Positions 1 through 12,239 of a stretch of 64,000 nt of DNA are shown one piece after another (positions within the stretch are counted from its first letter, which is position 1; each line of letters opens with the position of its first letter). The notes beneath the pieces are model-generated. The model ran no database searches. It was not told where the DNA came from and saw only the letters and a list, made by a program, of their open reading frames with translations. A program made the position numbers and the translations under genes. Origin of the DNA: Beta vulgaris subsp. vulgaris (taxonomy: Eukaryota; Streptophyta; Magnoliopsida; Caryophyllales; Amaranthaceae); NCBI RefSeq assembly GCF_026745355.1, contig NC_079209.1, forward strand, positions 15,117,894-15,181,893, written 5' to 3'.

Positions 1-226
1 CTAATTGCTTTTCTTATTTTCGATCCACCTACAACAAACAAAAAAAACACACAAAAATGAGTAAACTCACTCAAAAAGAAAGAAACAAAGACAAAAATCA
101 AAAAAAAAAAGTAAAGAAAAGAAGAGAGAAAATGAGTTAATGTTCGGGTTGCCTCCCGAGAAGCGCAAATTTAAGGTCTTGCATGACCGTTTAAGACTAG
201 TAGATCACTCATAATAGTTCAATGCT

Positions 227-1371
227 CTAAAGCTTATCATATGTTCCTGCAGACATCTCAGAGCATACTATATAAGAGTGAAAAGGAAAAATGTAAAAAA
301 TTAGTACTGAGAAATTACTAAAACTACAAAAAGAAAAATCAAAGGAAAAATTATATTTACAAGAGGAAGTAAAAGAAAAATTGTTAGTCTTTTTACATGA
401 CTCAAAAGAAGGAAAAGAAACTAAATGTACATTATTCACATTATCATAAAAGTCATTCAAAAGGGGAGAAAGAAGAAACGATGGAGGATATAATATAGGA
501 GAAGAAGGAATAAGGTCAAGTGGTTGTGAAAAGGGAACATGAGACTCAAAAATAGTATGTAGTGCCGATAAAAGCTCATAAATCACCTCACTCTCAACTT
601 GACTTTCCTCCGAAGAGGAAATTTCAACCATGATTTCTTCCTCCTGCAAAACATCCATCACATTATATTAGCGCTTCTCTCAATCTTATCAACATCCAAA
701 TAGCTCTCATTAAATATCCACCCCTCTTTAGCATCATAAATAAATGGATTGGGGCTAGAATTCTGAGCAGATTGACATTCAAATTGGAAAGAGGGGTCAA
801 AACCATCTACTAAAGGTGGTGTCATGTATGTTTGGGGTAGAAAAGCAGATGAAGACATCTCCCACTCATAAGTATCCCTAGCCAACCACATAATTAAATC
901 CCAACAATAATCAGGTGATTGGAATAGAAATCATCCATTACACATAGATTCTACCACCATCCTAGTTTCTTCATTTAACCCCTCATAAATCACTAGACAC
1001 ATATCCCACAGTTCAATTCCATGATTAGAACCAATAAAATCACCAAGTCTATGATAATACTTCCAAAACTCTTCATTCTCATACTGAGTAAAAGAAAAAA
1101 TTGCTCTAGAATTACTAACAGATACACGAGGTTCACATAACATATGAGATAATTCAGGAGAACTCATGCAAAAATTGAGATGATTTTGATATGATGTATC
1201 AAAACTGTAAACATGAGAATTCCAAGAATTATTACTATGTTGCCTAGCAATATAATTATCCCCCTCATCAAAATAGCATGACTCCATGATACAAAAAATA
1301 AGATGAAAAAATAAAATAAAAATATTCACAAAAAGGAAAAGAAAATATATACAATTTAGTCTCACCAACAA
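227..1371 (-). pseudogene. gag-like remnant of a Ty3/gypsy (Tat/Athila-type) retrotransposon
   Basis: Reading starts just inside the primer-binding site and runs leftwards. The first part (931-1371) holds a gag-like stretch, with residues resembling FW..Y.R...F, then YEGLNEETR and ESMCNG. Plant gypsy Gag proteins have a similar pattern (WERFK....CPHHG...FYEGL....R...D/E). A single in-frame TGA after MCNG separates it from 658-891, whose LIMWLARDTYEWEM continues the same frame and alignment. A third open piece (227-661) follows after another stop and matches no domain I know. No protease, RT or integrase is visible before the window edge. It could be a gag-only nonautonomous element (TR-GAG type) or simply the 5' part of a full one. 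The gag-like pattern is seen directly; the clade is inferred from the primer site. Confidence 0.55.
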
Positions 1372-1397
1372 TAAAAACTAAATAAAACAATATCGTC

Positions 1398-1415
1398 TCC
1401 CCGGCAACGGCGCCA
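1398..1415 (-). other. Primer-binding site of the gypsy element
   Basis: On the minus strand this reads TGGCGCCGTTGCCGGGGA, the primer site typical of Athila/Tat-group gypsy elements and usually assigned to tRNA-Asp. It lies 5 bp after the LTR end at 1421, as expected for a 5' LTR to PBS junction. Confidence 0.8.
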
Positions 1416-1420
1416 AAATT

Positions 1421-2781
1421 TGATAGGTTGTCTTACACCCGTCAAAAATAATTTCTGCAAAACCTTCTAACAATGTAGTAGGGTAAGTAGGGTCGAATCC
1501 ACAGAGAGATGGTCGTTTTATCTAGTTGATAAGGTATAGAGAAACTAAACAAGATCACAGATATTTGAATTAAAGTTCTAAACTTATCCAACTACGAAAA
1601 TCAAACTAAAAAGATCTAGGGCAATGGTTCACCATGTTTATAACTATAATCTATTAAAATATCATCAATGGTTCAATAATCAGATATCTAGAGCACAGGT
1701 TAATCCTTGGTCAGGCACTAACGCTCTCAAAACAACATATGCTAGTACGGTCGCTCAACATAATCAGATTTGCTAATTGTAGGTAAGCCTCTAAAGAGTA
1801 CTATCTCTCGATCTATGACTCATATTAGCAATATTTAATCAGACAATTGATCAGATTGCAAGATTAAAATAAAACACTAATCAATTAGAAATAACAATAC
1901 TAATAAACCATCAATAAACATCATCAAGAATTATACATATAAACATGGATTCCCAAACCCTAGAAATAAAAATTACTCAATCATGAAATAAAGAATAAAA
2001 CTACATCTAGAAGAAAGGAAAACATAATTAAAGAAATAATGAAAGAGAAGAAATAAATAATAAAACTAAGAATTAAAGAAGAATGAAAAATAGGGTTTAC
2101 AACTAAGAACTGAGAGAAAAAGAGGAGAGAAAACTAAAACCTAAGAAGATGAAAAAATAACGTGAAAGAGGGAGAAGAGAGAGAAAAAAGAATGAAAACC
2201 TATCTGAATAATATTCACCTAATATGACTAGGAAAGTAATTTACAAGATAAGGAAAGTCTTAAATAAATCATTAATAGGCGGATTAGTGATCCCGTACGC
2301 GTGGAGATTCCAGCAGAAACAGTGCAATCTTCCGAAAGGCATAACTCTTGACTAAAAGTCTCCTCGGGCGTGCCACCTATCGTTGGAAAGTTTCAAGTCT
2401 AGTTTCCAAAATCTGCTGGAATTATTCAATTTTAAGAAGCACATCAAAAGTTACGATCAGAAGAGTAGACGTGACTCTTTTTCACATTTCTTCTAATGAT
2501 TTTCCGCTTTGTTTTTGCTCAAACTCGTACTATTACAATATCCATACGATCCTTATGCATTGTAACTTCTTTCCAAGTGCTCCTAATCCTCAAGTTTAGC
2601 TAATCATAATCCAAATACGTTCTCAATGCCTGAAATTCATCAAAAACAAGAAAACATACCGAATAGGAGTAGAAATGCAAAACTTAAGAATATAATGCAA
2701 TAATGAACCTAAATATGAAACTAAATGCTCTAAAATGCAACCTAAATGCACCTAAAAACTATATATAAATATGACTTATCA
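1421..2781 (-). repeat. Gypsy LTR, 1361 bp, with a PBS on one side and a PPT on the other
   Basis: On the minus strand it begins TGATAAGTC and ends CCTATCA, so the ends are the inverted pair TGATA/TATCA. A polypurine tract abuts its start (2782-2795) and a PBS follows its end (1398-1415). The interior is AT-rich with no gene. The LTR therefore acts at once as 3' LTR for sequence to the right and 5' LTR for sequence to the left. Confidence 0.7.
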
Positions 2782-2795
2782 AACTCCCCCAAGCT
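2782..2795 (-). other. Polypurine tract
   Basis: The minus strand reads AGCTTGGGGGAGTT directly before the LTR start TGATAAG. The preceding GCTTGAGGACAAGCAATGG is a common sequence just upstream of the 3' LTR in plant Tat/Athila-group elements. Confidence 0.7.
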
Positions 2796-4483
2796 AAACC
2801 ATTGCTTGTCCTCAAGCAATAAGACATAGACATCGGAAAAGTTAGACAACCTACAATATAGGACTACAACAGGGCTAAACACTCAATTGAGAACACAAGA
2901 GATATAATCACTACATAAACAAGCATCGAAACAATCTCGAACAAAGCCGCATAGCATATCATGTATCGCAATCGACTCTCCAATCATACCACAAACCATC
3001 TCTCCCAAACTGGATTTAACCAAACACGACAGACCTCACTATAGTTATGTGCACTCAAATTTCTCATGTGTTTAAGGGATAAATAATGACTCTTAACCTA
3101 AATCAGTCGACTCAGATGAAACAAATACTCTTTAAATTTTACTTTTTGACTCACTTAATACTCAACAATACAATACATAATGATCAAGGGGACTTTTAAG
3201 GGTTGTAATGGGGCTGAGGTTAAAGGTATGGAAATAATTTGGGAATTGTGGTGGAAAAACAAGAAGGGGGGCATCATATAACTAAAAACATGACCATAAA
3301 AGGTCATAACAACTCCATGCAACAACCAACAATCTCCAAATCTAATCAACAACCTTTTTCACTTAAGAAATTCAATCATAACCCTTTTTATTTCACTTTA
3401 TTCATAACTCTTTTTCACTTCTTTTTCATTTCATTTTTCACTTTTTTTTTTCTTTTTTTTTTCACTTTCAATTCAATTTCAAAGCTCACTAAACATACTT
3501 TTCCATCCTTCTAAACCACAAATAGAGCACTTCAATTCAATACAGACTAAACCAAAACTAATACTCGCTCCCCCAAGCTAGGCTTGGGACAAGAATCAAA
3601 TGAGGTCAAGAATGTAATGTAGGTAACAATCAAACAAAGTCAGAAAAGGCTCGGCAGGGCTATAGGAAGGATAATATGAATAAGAATAACTCTGGAGCTA
3701 AGATCATCAAATGAAACGCCTCAATCATATCAAAATGTATGCACTATCAAATATCAAGGAGTACCAAGTCAAAGTCAAGATCAATGCAACAACGAGGAAC
3801 TAATCACACATGAAAGAACAGAACTGACACAGATACGTCAGTTTATAGGCACAAAAGCTCACTTAGGTTAAGGTGTCTGCATAGTAATGTTAAATCGAGC
3901 CAGAGAGAGATCAATCAATCTTACCACAAATAATCAGTTGCGAAACAATCATGCTATGAAGTATCATGAACAAGATGAGTGACACTTAACAAATGTAGTA
4001 AAATATCAGCAAGGTTCTGAAAAAGTCTTAACAGCAGTCCCATAAATGCAACTAAAATGAGATGAAATCTAATATGAGATAAATATGCTGATGCAACTAA
4101 GAAAGCAGTACAATTTTTTTGGTTATATGTAAACTCTCACTCCTAATAAGCAGTACAAACCGTGCAACATCCTACGAAAGCAATGAAATCTACACTAAAA
4201 GCAATAAAGGATAGAATATTCCTCCTCTAAGCTAGTATTTGCAGTGTCCTCACTGCAAAAACCAGATTAGAGAAGGAACCAAAGCCAAACCACGGGATCA
4301 CCAAATCACCAAAGTCGCCCACCAAAAGACACAACACACCACCAAGACCACACACAAACTCCGACGATCCAAAAGACCAATAATTTAATCAATATGTTTA
4401 AAAGATTCTCAACAAAATGACATTAAAACAAAAATCCAAACAAAAATTCGAAATGAACATCAACAATAGGTTCAAGTGAAAAT
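2796..4483 (-). mobile_element. Noncoding 3' interior of a gypsy element
   Basis: No coding capacity is evident. The CCCCCAAGCTAGGCTTGGG near 3570 and the GCAGTGTCCTCACTGC near 4233 are short self-complementary motifs found in the 3' interior of plant Tat-like elements. A poly-T tract lies at about 3418-3475. The stretch is cut at 4484 by the solo LTR insertion. Confidence 0.5.
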
Positions 4484-4488
4484 AAATG

Positions 4489-5859
4489 TGTTGAACCCTA
4501 GTTTTGATAATGACAAAGAAACAAAGGAACAAACTAAGTAGTGAACTAATGAATTATTTAAGTGTATGGTGTCTAAGGTATCAATGCAAGGAACTGGGAG
4601 AATACAAAGTCAATGAAGAAGTCAAGAGAGGATTTCAAAGGCTAAGTAAAGAAGTTTCTATGTTGATACTGGAGCAAGCATTGGATCAAGAATAATAGAA
4701 GCTAGGCGTTTTATTTTCTAGTTCCAATGTAAAGGAACAAAGAAAGAATGGTAAGGAACTGTGGCAGAATATTTGAGAATGAAGCGTTTGTTCCTCTGTA
4801 AGGAACAAACTCAGTGGCACTTAGTAAATATGTTAAAGGAACTGAACTAATATAAGGAACTAGACTTAGGCGTGTACTTAGTGTAACGGTTAAAAGAAAA
4901 TGGAGTAAGTCATGCCTAGATTATAGGAAATTAGTTATTTCTAATTTCAAATGATAAAATCAGTTTTAAAAAGAAAATCTGTTTTGGAAAAGATATTATT
5001 TTTCGGAAAATAAGAAAATAAATATCCGGTTGTTAGAAAGATTTTATTTTAAAGATATTATTTTCTTAAAGATTAGAAATTCAGATTTAAAGATAAAAAG
5101 AGTTTATAAAAACTGATTTTCGGATAATGTTGAAGGAACTCCTATTATTTAGGAGTAATGGCTGCATTTTATCCACGTTCATTTATAGTTCATGGGATCA
5201 TGGGACATGATGTAAAACGTGTTCCTTAGGGGAAGGAACATCATGGGTAAATGGATTAAAACGTGTACTCTAACATTACTCCCACGTTCTTTATGATTAA
5301 CACTATAAATATAGAAGTCTAGATAAGTTCCAAATTGTGTCTGACTAAGTAATTAAGTGAGTTTAACTTATTAAGTGTCAGTGCCTTCATTCTCTCATAA
5401 TAGCCATTTGTTCTTTGCCTTCTTACTCTAATTCCACTAAGCTTATTTCGATCAATTGTATTTTGGTTTTTGGGGTAAGGGAACTTTGAGTGAAGTTCTG
5501 TAAGAGAAAGGCTTTGAGTGAAGCTTGTATGTGTGAGAAAACTTCGAGTGAAGTTGAGAGGAACTGCTGTTAAGGGAACAGTGGTTCAGGAACTTGAGTT
5601 TAGGAACTCAAGGTAGGGCTCGAGTTAGAATTAGGTTGTAACAGAGTTGTTTGGCCTAATTAGTGAAAGTGTTGAGTTTAAAATCCCTAGTGGTCGAGGT
5701 TGTTTCTTCTTGTTGGGCCCAAGAAGTTTTTCCTCGTAAAAATCCCTTGTGTTCCTTTAGCTTGTTTATTCGTTTAAGTTTTAATTTCCGCAAAAAGTTA
5801 CGTTTATTTCTACACCTACAATTCACCCCCCCTCTTGTAGTGTTCCTAGGGAAATAACA
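4489..5859 (+). mobile_element. Solo LTR (SIRE/Maximus-like copia), TSD AAATG
   Basis: The element starts TGTTGAACCCTAG and ends AATAACA, giving TGTT/AACA ends. The 5-bp direct repeats AAATG at 4484-4488 and 5860-5864 flank it exactly. It has a TATA-like ACTATAAATATAG near 5302 and a C-run near the 3' end (about 5825-5835), features of long SIRE/Maximus LTRs. No PBS, PPT or coding region is attached, so it is a solo LTR left by LTR-LTR recombination. The clade is inferred from the ends only. Confidence 0.8.
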
Positions 5860-5864
5860 AAATG

Positions 5865-6926
5865 CTTAGCTAATAGTTCTCCGGAGGGCCTAGCTAGCCC
5901 AATGGGAAATAAAGTTCGTTCTATTCCATAGATTTATGATTCTAAGATTCTGAAAGAAATTGTTTTAGCAAAGAAAATAGAAGAATATTTGGTTTGGAAG
6001 AGACTTGAAGAAAAATGTTTTATAATGTTTTTATTTAGTATTGTGGTTGAAAAAGTAAATGATTTGCAGGATATAATTAATACATCCTGCCTGCACATGT
6101 ATTTGTCTTTACATTATTGAATCTTGCTCAGCCTGTTTGGCTAATACTACATGCCTGATATATTCAGGTACATGAAGGCTTAGAGCCGGGGTGTGGGCAG
6201 AGAGCAACGTCCACTAGTTTTGCATAACTATAGTTATAATAATGATGTTCTGGTGCTTTTATTATATATAATCGATCAATATTTTGAGACTTAAAGTTGT
6301 AAATATTAATCCACCTAAATTTTTATTCGGTTGGGTTGTAATAGTTTAAATTAAGCTTTAATTTAGTTTTGGTACAAGTAGTTCTTCCTTAGCGATTATT
6401 CTCGTAATAATCGTGGAATAACACGTTCGGATTTCGAGTAATTATTCAGGAATCACGATGGCATTTGAGCTGGGAGGAGTTGTTGGGAATTTGGGATATG
6501 GATTGCTGATTTGTTGAAACAGGTTTATAATTCGGACGCCAGTCCTAACTTAAATTTTAGGCAGTCCATATTTCAATAGAACTTTGCCGAATTTTCTATA
6601 GAATTTTAGTATTATTTAATTTAATTAAGCACACGTAATTCAGGGGTGTCATAACATCGCTATTGTTCATCTTCTACGACCATAATGTGGTTGCCCTCTT
6701 ATTGTTTTGATGATAACATTAACTTCATTTACGACTAGATTTTAGGCTTCTTTTCTATTATTTTATGATATTTCGTATTGCGAGCTCCTTTATTAAGTCA
6801 CATACTCTTTTTTGGCTTGTAGTAAATTACTACAAAAAATCTTATTTTCTCCTTGTGCTTGGTCAATCTTAAGCTTAATGATCTATCACGCAAAAACAAA
6901 CGCGTGAAAGTAAGATACATAAATCA
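5865..6926. other. Gene-free stretch, possibly with a decayed LTR end
   Basis: I see no gene. The block ending GGGGTGTCATAAC near 6652 resembles the 3' end of chromovirus LTRs (GGGTGTCACA), but no PBS, partner LTR or TSD is evident. Treat it as unassigned repeat-like DNA. Confidence 0.3.
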
Positions 6927-6927
6927 A

Positions 6928-7293
6928 AGGAAATATTCACAAGAGAGAGCTCAACTATTACCCATTTTGTTTTATAAGTTCCAATTATGGATTATTTCCT
7001 ATAGGTCCCAAGTTTACTATCTTGTGATTTTCATAGGTCTTGAGTAACTTATAATCGGTTTAGAAGGTAAGATTTTTAAATGTTTACTATCTTCGAACAT
7101 TTTCAGCAAGTAAACACCTATAATATAAAATGGGGCATCATTTAAAAATCTTACCTTTTAAATCGTTTATAAGTAATTCAGGACTTATAAAAATCACAAG
7201 ATGGTAAACTTGGGACTTACATGGAATAATTCATATTTTTGACCTATAAAAGAAAATGGGTAATAGTTGGGCCCCCTCTTGTGAATTTTTCCT
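6928..7293. mobile_element. Fold-back (MITE-like) inverted-repeat element, about 366 bp
   Basis: Two arms of about 150 bp are imperfect inverted copies. The left arm runs from AGGAAATATTCACAAGAG to GGTAAGATTTTTAAATG (about 6928-7082); the right arm is its reverse complement (about 7138-7293), separated by roughly 55 bp. There is no coding capacity and no clear TSD. A transcript would form a long hairpin. The superfamily is unknown. Confidence 0.6.
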
Positions 7294-8004
7294 AAATTAA
7301 AATTTGCAACAGGAATTGATTTTGAACAATTACAATAAACACATAGCAATTTTCAAAACTCTTACAATTGAGAGTACTATAAAATAGTTAATTATGACTC
7401 CCTCACATAAATAAGAAGCAAAAGTGTTTAAGGTTATACTATGATATGTATACTATGATATGTATACAACTCAAAAGTTGCTCATGTTCGCTAATTTAGT
7501 TGCAAAAGGCTTCTAAAGACAAGAAGAGTAAGAAATAACTTGTATATAGGTTGAGCCTTTTACACAATAGTCGTAAGATGACACTTCTTTTATGTTATTT
7601 ACATGAGTGATATCCGAAATACTCTATAGAAATTTATTACAAAGCATTTATATCAAAGAAACAGTGCCACAAGACACTCTATTTAAGTGTATAAGACACA
7701 TGTTTATCATCTCATTAAAAAATATTAACAACATGTAGCTACTGGAAATCAAACACATGATCTTTGGAATGACATGTGAAAGTTTAACCACCAATCCACT
7801 ACGATTTCAGTGTTTAATATTTCAAAGTGAAATATAATAAAGTCTTATAATTATATGTAATTGTAACTTTAAAGACATAGATAAACTTTTTGATCTCTAA
7901 CACTTTTATTACGGTAATAACATTCTCATACATTAAAAAAATTAATGAGAGTCTAGTGAGAGAAACTCTCGTCTCTCTTTAGTGTTTTTGTTGTTTGTCA
8001 CGTT
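7294..8004. other. Gene-free AT-rich stretch
   Basis: No gene, RNA or repeat with recognisable boundaries is visible. A short direct duplication of ATACTATGATATGTAT occurs around 7437-7465. Confidence 0.4.
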
Positions 8005-8591
8005 TTGTTCATTTTTCATATGGATTTGAATCTCAGCATCCTTGCTGAAGCCATGTCAAAAGGTTTGGAAAAAGGTAATGGTGGACAGAAAGCTAAACAA
8101 CCGATTAAAACGGTGAAGAGACCTCAGATGATTGATGCGAAAAAGACTAATAATGTGAAAGACATTCCGGATAGTTTGGTGTTGAGCTACACATTAGAGG
8201 AGGAGCATGATGATGACTCCTTGTCAAATCGGTGGATGTCAATGCCTCAAACATTAATTGGTCAAATTTTGATGATGCGAGGAGTCAAATGGCGAGTTAG
8301 GTAGCGTCGATTAGGACACCAATAAGATAGAATTCAGGGAATGTGGTGAATCCATCTCCTCACCCTATGCAGCAACTAGAAAGCAAGGTAGGTAATACTT
8401 CTTGGCGCCAAAGTTCATTTGAGATGATTATAGAGAAAGGGATTCATCTCAATGTTAATTTTCCTCGTAATGTTAACTCTGATGATATTGTTAATGATGT
8501 GGTTATTAGTGAGGATGATATGAAAGATGAAATAGTTTTCTGGGATTCAATTATTGTTTTTTATGTTTTGGTGATTAAATTGCCATTTTAA
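8005..8591 (+). pseudogene. LINE ORF1-like (DUF4283-type) remnant
   Basis: Two short open pieces (8005-8304 and 8343-8591) lie in different frames. The C-terminal part contains ISEDDMKDEIVFWDSIIVFY, which resembles the E-D-x-x-x-E-I-x-F-W-x-x-x-V-x-x-Y-V-L-G motif in ORF1 proteins of plant LINEs, just ahead of the DUF4283 core. The upstream piece is lysine- and acid-rich and otherwise unrecognisable. No reverse transcriptase or poly-A tail follows; the stretch ends where a CACTA-like terminus begins at 8597. Inferred to be a 5' fragment of a non-LTR element. A low-complexity chance match is the main alternative. Confidence 0.35.
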
Positions 8592-8596
8592 ATTGT

Positions 8597-8940
8597 CACT
8601 AAAGGAAAAAAAGCCAAGGACTACTATATATATATGTGACGGTTATCTTAAAAACGCAACCCTTAGAATTAAGAGTTGTGGTTAGCTTAAAACCACACCC
8701 CTTTATCAATAAAGGGTTGCAGTTAATATTAAAACCGTATCCTCTAATTCTTTACTTGTTACACGCGAAACCCGCACATAAAGTCTTATACACACAAAAC
8801 CCTAGATTTTCTCTTTCTTTCTCACCCCATACCCAATTTCCCTCTCTCACCTTATTAAACCCCATCCTTCTCTCTCTTCGCAGCTCTCGTCACCCTCCGT
8901 TATGGTTCTCTCGCCGGAGCTTCTCTCTCACTATTAGAGA
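8597..8940 (+). mobile_element. 5' end of a decayed CACTA element (AACCGCAACCCTTA family)
   Basis: The stretch starts CACTAAAGGAAAAAAAGCC. Over the next 150 bp come inverted copies of a motif close to AACCGCAACCCTTA (for example AACGCAACCCTTAGAATTAA and AAAGGGTTGCAGTTAA). At 8805-8935 there is a CT-rich leader with a CGCCGG motif, as in the other CACTA elements here. Coding sequence is absent because a gypsy LTR begins at 8976. Related subterminal repeats reappear at about 18045-18150. Confidence 0.5.
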
Positions 8941-8975
8941 ACGAAATACATATATTCCAATTTGGTGGGAAAAAC

Positions 8976-9206
8976 TGTTAGCAAAGTTATAACAGAATTC
9001 CTAATAGAATTCTATTTTGGCTTGTATTTAGTTGAGCTCCATCTACAAATCGTAGAGCTGTAAATGTAAGAGAGAATGATAAGTGCAATAATACTTATCT
9101 ATCTATCTCTCTAAAGACTTCTTCTATCTTTCTCTATCACCCTTATCTCTCTCTATATTCATCTATCTTTGTTAGTTAGATTAGCAGGACCTTATGTCCT
9201 GCAACA
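8976..9206 (+). repeat. 5' LTR (231 bp) of a Ty3/gypsy element
   Basis: Begins TGTTAGCAAAG and ends TGCAACA (TGTT/AACA). It is followed at once by a tRNA-iMet-type primer site. The short length suits a Reina-like chromovirus, but the clade is inferred. No matching 3' LTR was found. Confidence 0.75.
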
Positions 9207-9207
9207 T

Positions 9208-9219
9208 TGGTATCAGAGC
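9208..9219 (+). other. Primer-binding site (tRNA-iMet type)
   Basis: TGGTATCAGAGC lies 1-2 bp after the LTR end, complementary to the 3' end of initiator tRNA-Met, the usual primer of chromoviruses and copia elements. Confidence 0.85.
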
Positions 9220-9317
9220 CAATCTGCTGCATACTCACATTCAGAGGCCATTATTGAGTTCATGAGCTGAAGGTGTTTGATAAAAAGTCTGAGTGAAAAC
9301 CCAGACAAATTTTTCCT

Positions 9318-10375
9318 TTGAAATCGTTACTGAAAGTAGAATTTTGGCCCCGTTATCTCGAGCAGTTTCTAATTAAGAAGGTCTCGGATATGGAGGAGCA
9401 AGTTAAAATGCCAAAAAGAAGATTGGAAGAACAATCTAAAAATATGCAAGTTATGATGAAAATGCTGAAAGAGATGAAAGATACTCAAGAGGGTAGTCAA
9501 GGAGGAAGCCTAATGGAGGTCAATGAGGGAATCATGAGGGTAGTCTCCAAAGTATGACTCCTAAATTGCAGAGTCCTTCCTTTGATGGCATAAATCCTAG
9601 AATATGGATCAAGAAGTGCAATAGATATTTTTCCTTGTGCAATATTGCTGATGAACGTAGGGTTGATTTGGCTAGTTTGTACATGACTGATAAAGCTGAA
9701 ACATGGGTGTCTAGTTATTTGGCTGTTAGAAAACATGTTGATTGTGATGATTTAATCTTGGATTTGACTGCAAGATTTAAGGATGGAAAGGGGATGAATG
9801 CAGTAGAGCATTTTAATAAACTTTCTCAGGTAGATTATTTGGAGACTTACATTGAGGAATTTAAAGAAATTAGGGCTATTTGGATTCAGAATGGTCATGC
9901 TTTATCTGAAGAATATGTTTTACATAGTTTTATTTGAGGCCTAAAACCCACTATCAAACTTTTTGTGAGAGCTTTTGATCCTGCTTCCATTAGTCAGGCA
10001 GACAAATATGCAAGATTACAAGAAGAATAGCAGCGAGCTTGTTCATATAAACCTAATCACAAAAACACCAGTCAAACACAAACCCCACAAACACAAACTT
10101 TTAACTCCAATGCAAATAAACCTCCCTTACTTCCCACACATGTAAACAGATCCATTTAGCCTTACCAGCCCATTATAAGAAATAATTCCAAAGCCAACCC
10201 ATACATACATGATGTTAGGGATGAAAATATAGCAAAGGGTCTCTGCTATTATTGTGATGAGAAGTATAGAAGGAATCATAAATGTAAATTTAAAGAAATT
10301 CAATTGTTTACTGTAGAAATTAAGGGTTATACTTATTCAAATAATGAAGATTCAGCAGAAGACAAATTTAATTAA
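9318..10375 (+). pseudogene. Ty3/gypsy gag, broken
   Basis: A lysine- and methionine-rich coiled-coil-like lead-in (9318-9557) is followed in another frame by a retrotransposon Gag domain (9554-9937). Visible residues include SFDGINPRIWIKKCNRYF, DKAETWVSSY and the conserved F..L.Q...L..Y...F pattern. A stop (TGA) after the codon for I in HSFI interrupts it, and the frame continues to a zinc knuckle CYYCDEKYRRNHKC at about 10237-10278 (C-X2-C-X7-H-X-C, the chromoviral form). The protein would package element RNA into particles; this copy carries several stops and cannot make it whole. Confidence 0.8.
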
Positions 10376-10439
10376 GAACCTTGTATATTTGCACATGGCT
10401 TGACTGGAAATCAAAATTTTCATACTATGAGACTGATTG

Positions 10440-12150
10440 GGGTGGTCAATAGAGACTAACCACTACATATATTACTGGACTCTGGGAGTAGCCACAACTT
10501 TTTGGACTTGGACTTAGCCAAAAGGTTGGGTTGTTGCATGGATACAATGGAAGCTCATGTTGTGGCAGTACATGATGGCAATCATTTGGCTTACAATCAC
10601 AAATGTAAGCGCTTCACGTGGCAGATGAGTATGAAATTTACTTTGAAGGGTATTCCTCCAAAGAAATTGAGAGTATGGGAGGGAGATATTTCTACCAACA
10701 TGATTGATACTGCAGCTCAATTATGTTTAATGCAGTTGATGGATGTGAATGTCACAGACTAAGAGACTCCAATAGTTCGGGGAAATACTCTTAGTACTAA
10801 CATAAATTTTCAAGTTTAAAACACAAATTCAGTAAGATCTTTAAAGATACTACAGAATTACCTCCTCATAAAGGGCCATTTGATCATAGAATACCCTTAA
10901 AACATGATGCTGAGCCTGTTAATATCAGAACGCACAGATATCCTTTGAAATAAAGGGATATCATAGAACAATTTGTGCAAGAAATGATGGATATTGGTAT
11001 AATCTAGAATAGTTCTAGTCCTTTTGGGTCTCCTGTGGTTTTAGTAGGAAAGAAAGATGGTACTTGGAGACTTTGTATTGCCTATAGGGAGCTTAACAAG
11101 CGAACTATCAAGGATAAGTTCCCTATTTCTGTAGTTGAGGCACTTATTGATGAATTGGCAGGGGCTACAATGTTCTCTAAACTGGATCTAAGGGTTGGCT
11201 ATCACCAGTGGATATTGCACCCTGATGATGTTTTAAAACAACATTTAAAACTTATACATGACATTTTGAGTTCCTAGTAATGCCTTTTGGCCTTACTAAT
11301 ACTCCAGCTTCTTTTCAAAGTTGGATGAATAAGGTTTTTAAACCTCTATTAAGTAGGTATGTACTGGTTTTCTTTGATGATATATTAGTATACAGTGTAG
11401 ACAAGGATATTCATTTACATCACTTAGCACAAGTCTTTGAACTCATGCTTCAAAACTAGATGTGTGCCAAGGAAAGTAAATGCTCTTTTGTTATGAAGAA
11501 AGTGGAATACCTAGGGCATTTTATTTCAGCTGAAGGGGCACAGACATATTCTAAGAAAATTAAAGTTGTGGCTCAGTGGCCTACTCCTACATCTCTAAAG
11601 GAGTTAAGAAGCTCCTTAGGCCTCTGTGGCTATTACAGAAAATTTGTGAAAAATTATGCTCATATATGTAGACTTCTTAATGACTTACTGAAGAAAGGAA
11701 CATTCACATGGACTGATCTTGCAACAACAGCTTTTAATCATTTGAAAACTACTCTTATCTCTTCGCCTGTGCTAGCAGTACCCAACTTTACTAAACCATT
11801 TATTGTTGAAACTGATGCTTCTACTCATGGTAATGGTGTTGTGTTAATGCAGGAAGGACATCATTTGGCTTATATCAGCAAAACCTTAGGATCCAAATGG
11901 CAGAAGTTATCAGTTTATGAAAAAGAACTTCTAGCTATAGTCTTTGCTGTTCAGAAGTGGGAGAAATATCTCTCAGGCAATCATTTTGTAGTAAAAACTG
12001 ACCAGGAGAGCTTAAAATGGTTGCTTCAACAAAAAGTTTCCACTCCATTATAGCAATTATGGCTTTCAAAGCTAATGGGTTTTGACTATGATATTCAGTA
12101 TAGAAATAGGCAAGAAAATGTAGCTGCTGATGCTCTATCTAGGGTATAAT
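10440..12150 (+). pseudogene. Ty3/gypsy protease, reverse transcriptase and RNase H, broken
   Basis: The protease active-site region LLDSGSSHNF is at about 10467-10500. Reverse transcriptase follows with [32 protein letters not shown] and [12 protein letters not shown] (about 11005-11215), and the catalytic region [10 protein letters not shown] at about 11366-11397. RNase H (11800-12053) shows VETDAS, YEKELLAIVFAVQKW and KTDQESLKWLL. In-frame stops occur before SSSPFG, after the RNase H segment and elsewhere, and the frame shifts near 11277. Domain order PR-RT-RH is as in all Ty3/gypsy elements. Clearly nonfunctional. Confidence 0.85.
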
Positions 12151-12239
12151 CTGGTTTAGAATTATTGTACATGGCTATTTCAGTCATTTCATCAGACCTG
12201 AATACTCTCATTGAAGTCAACTATCAGTTGGATTACAAT

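Noticed and set aside
2348..2599. 83-codon plus-strand frame
   Set aside because: It is antisense within the gypsy LTR and has no domain.
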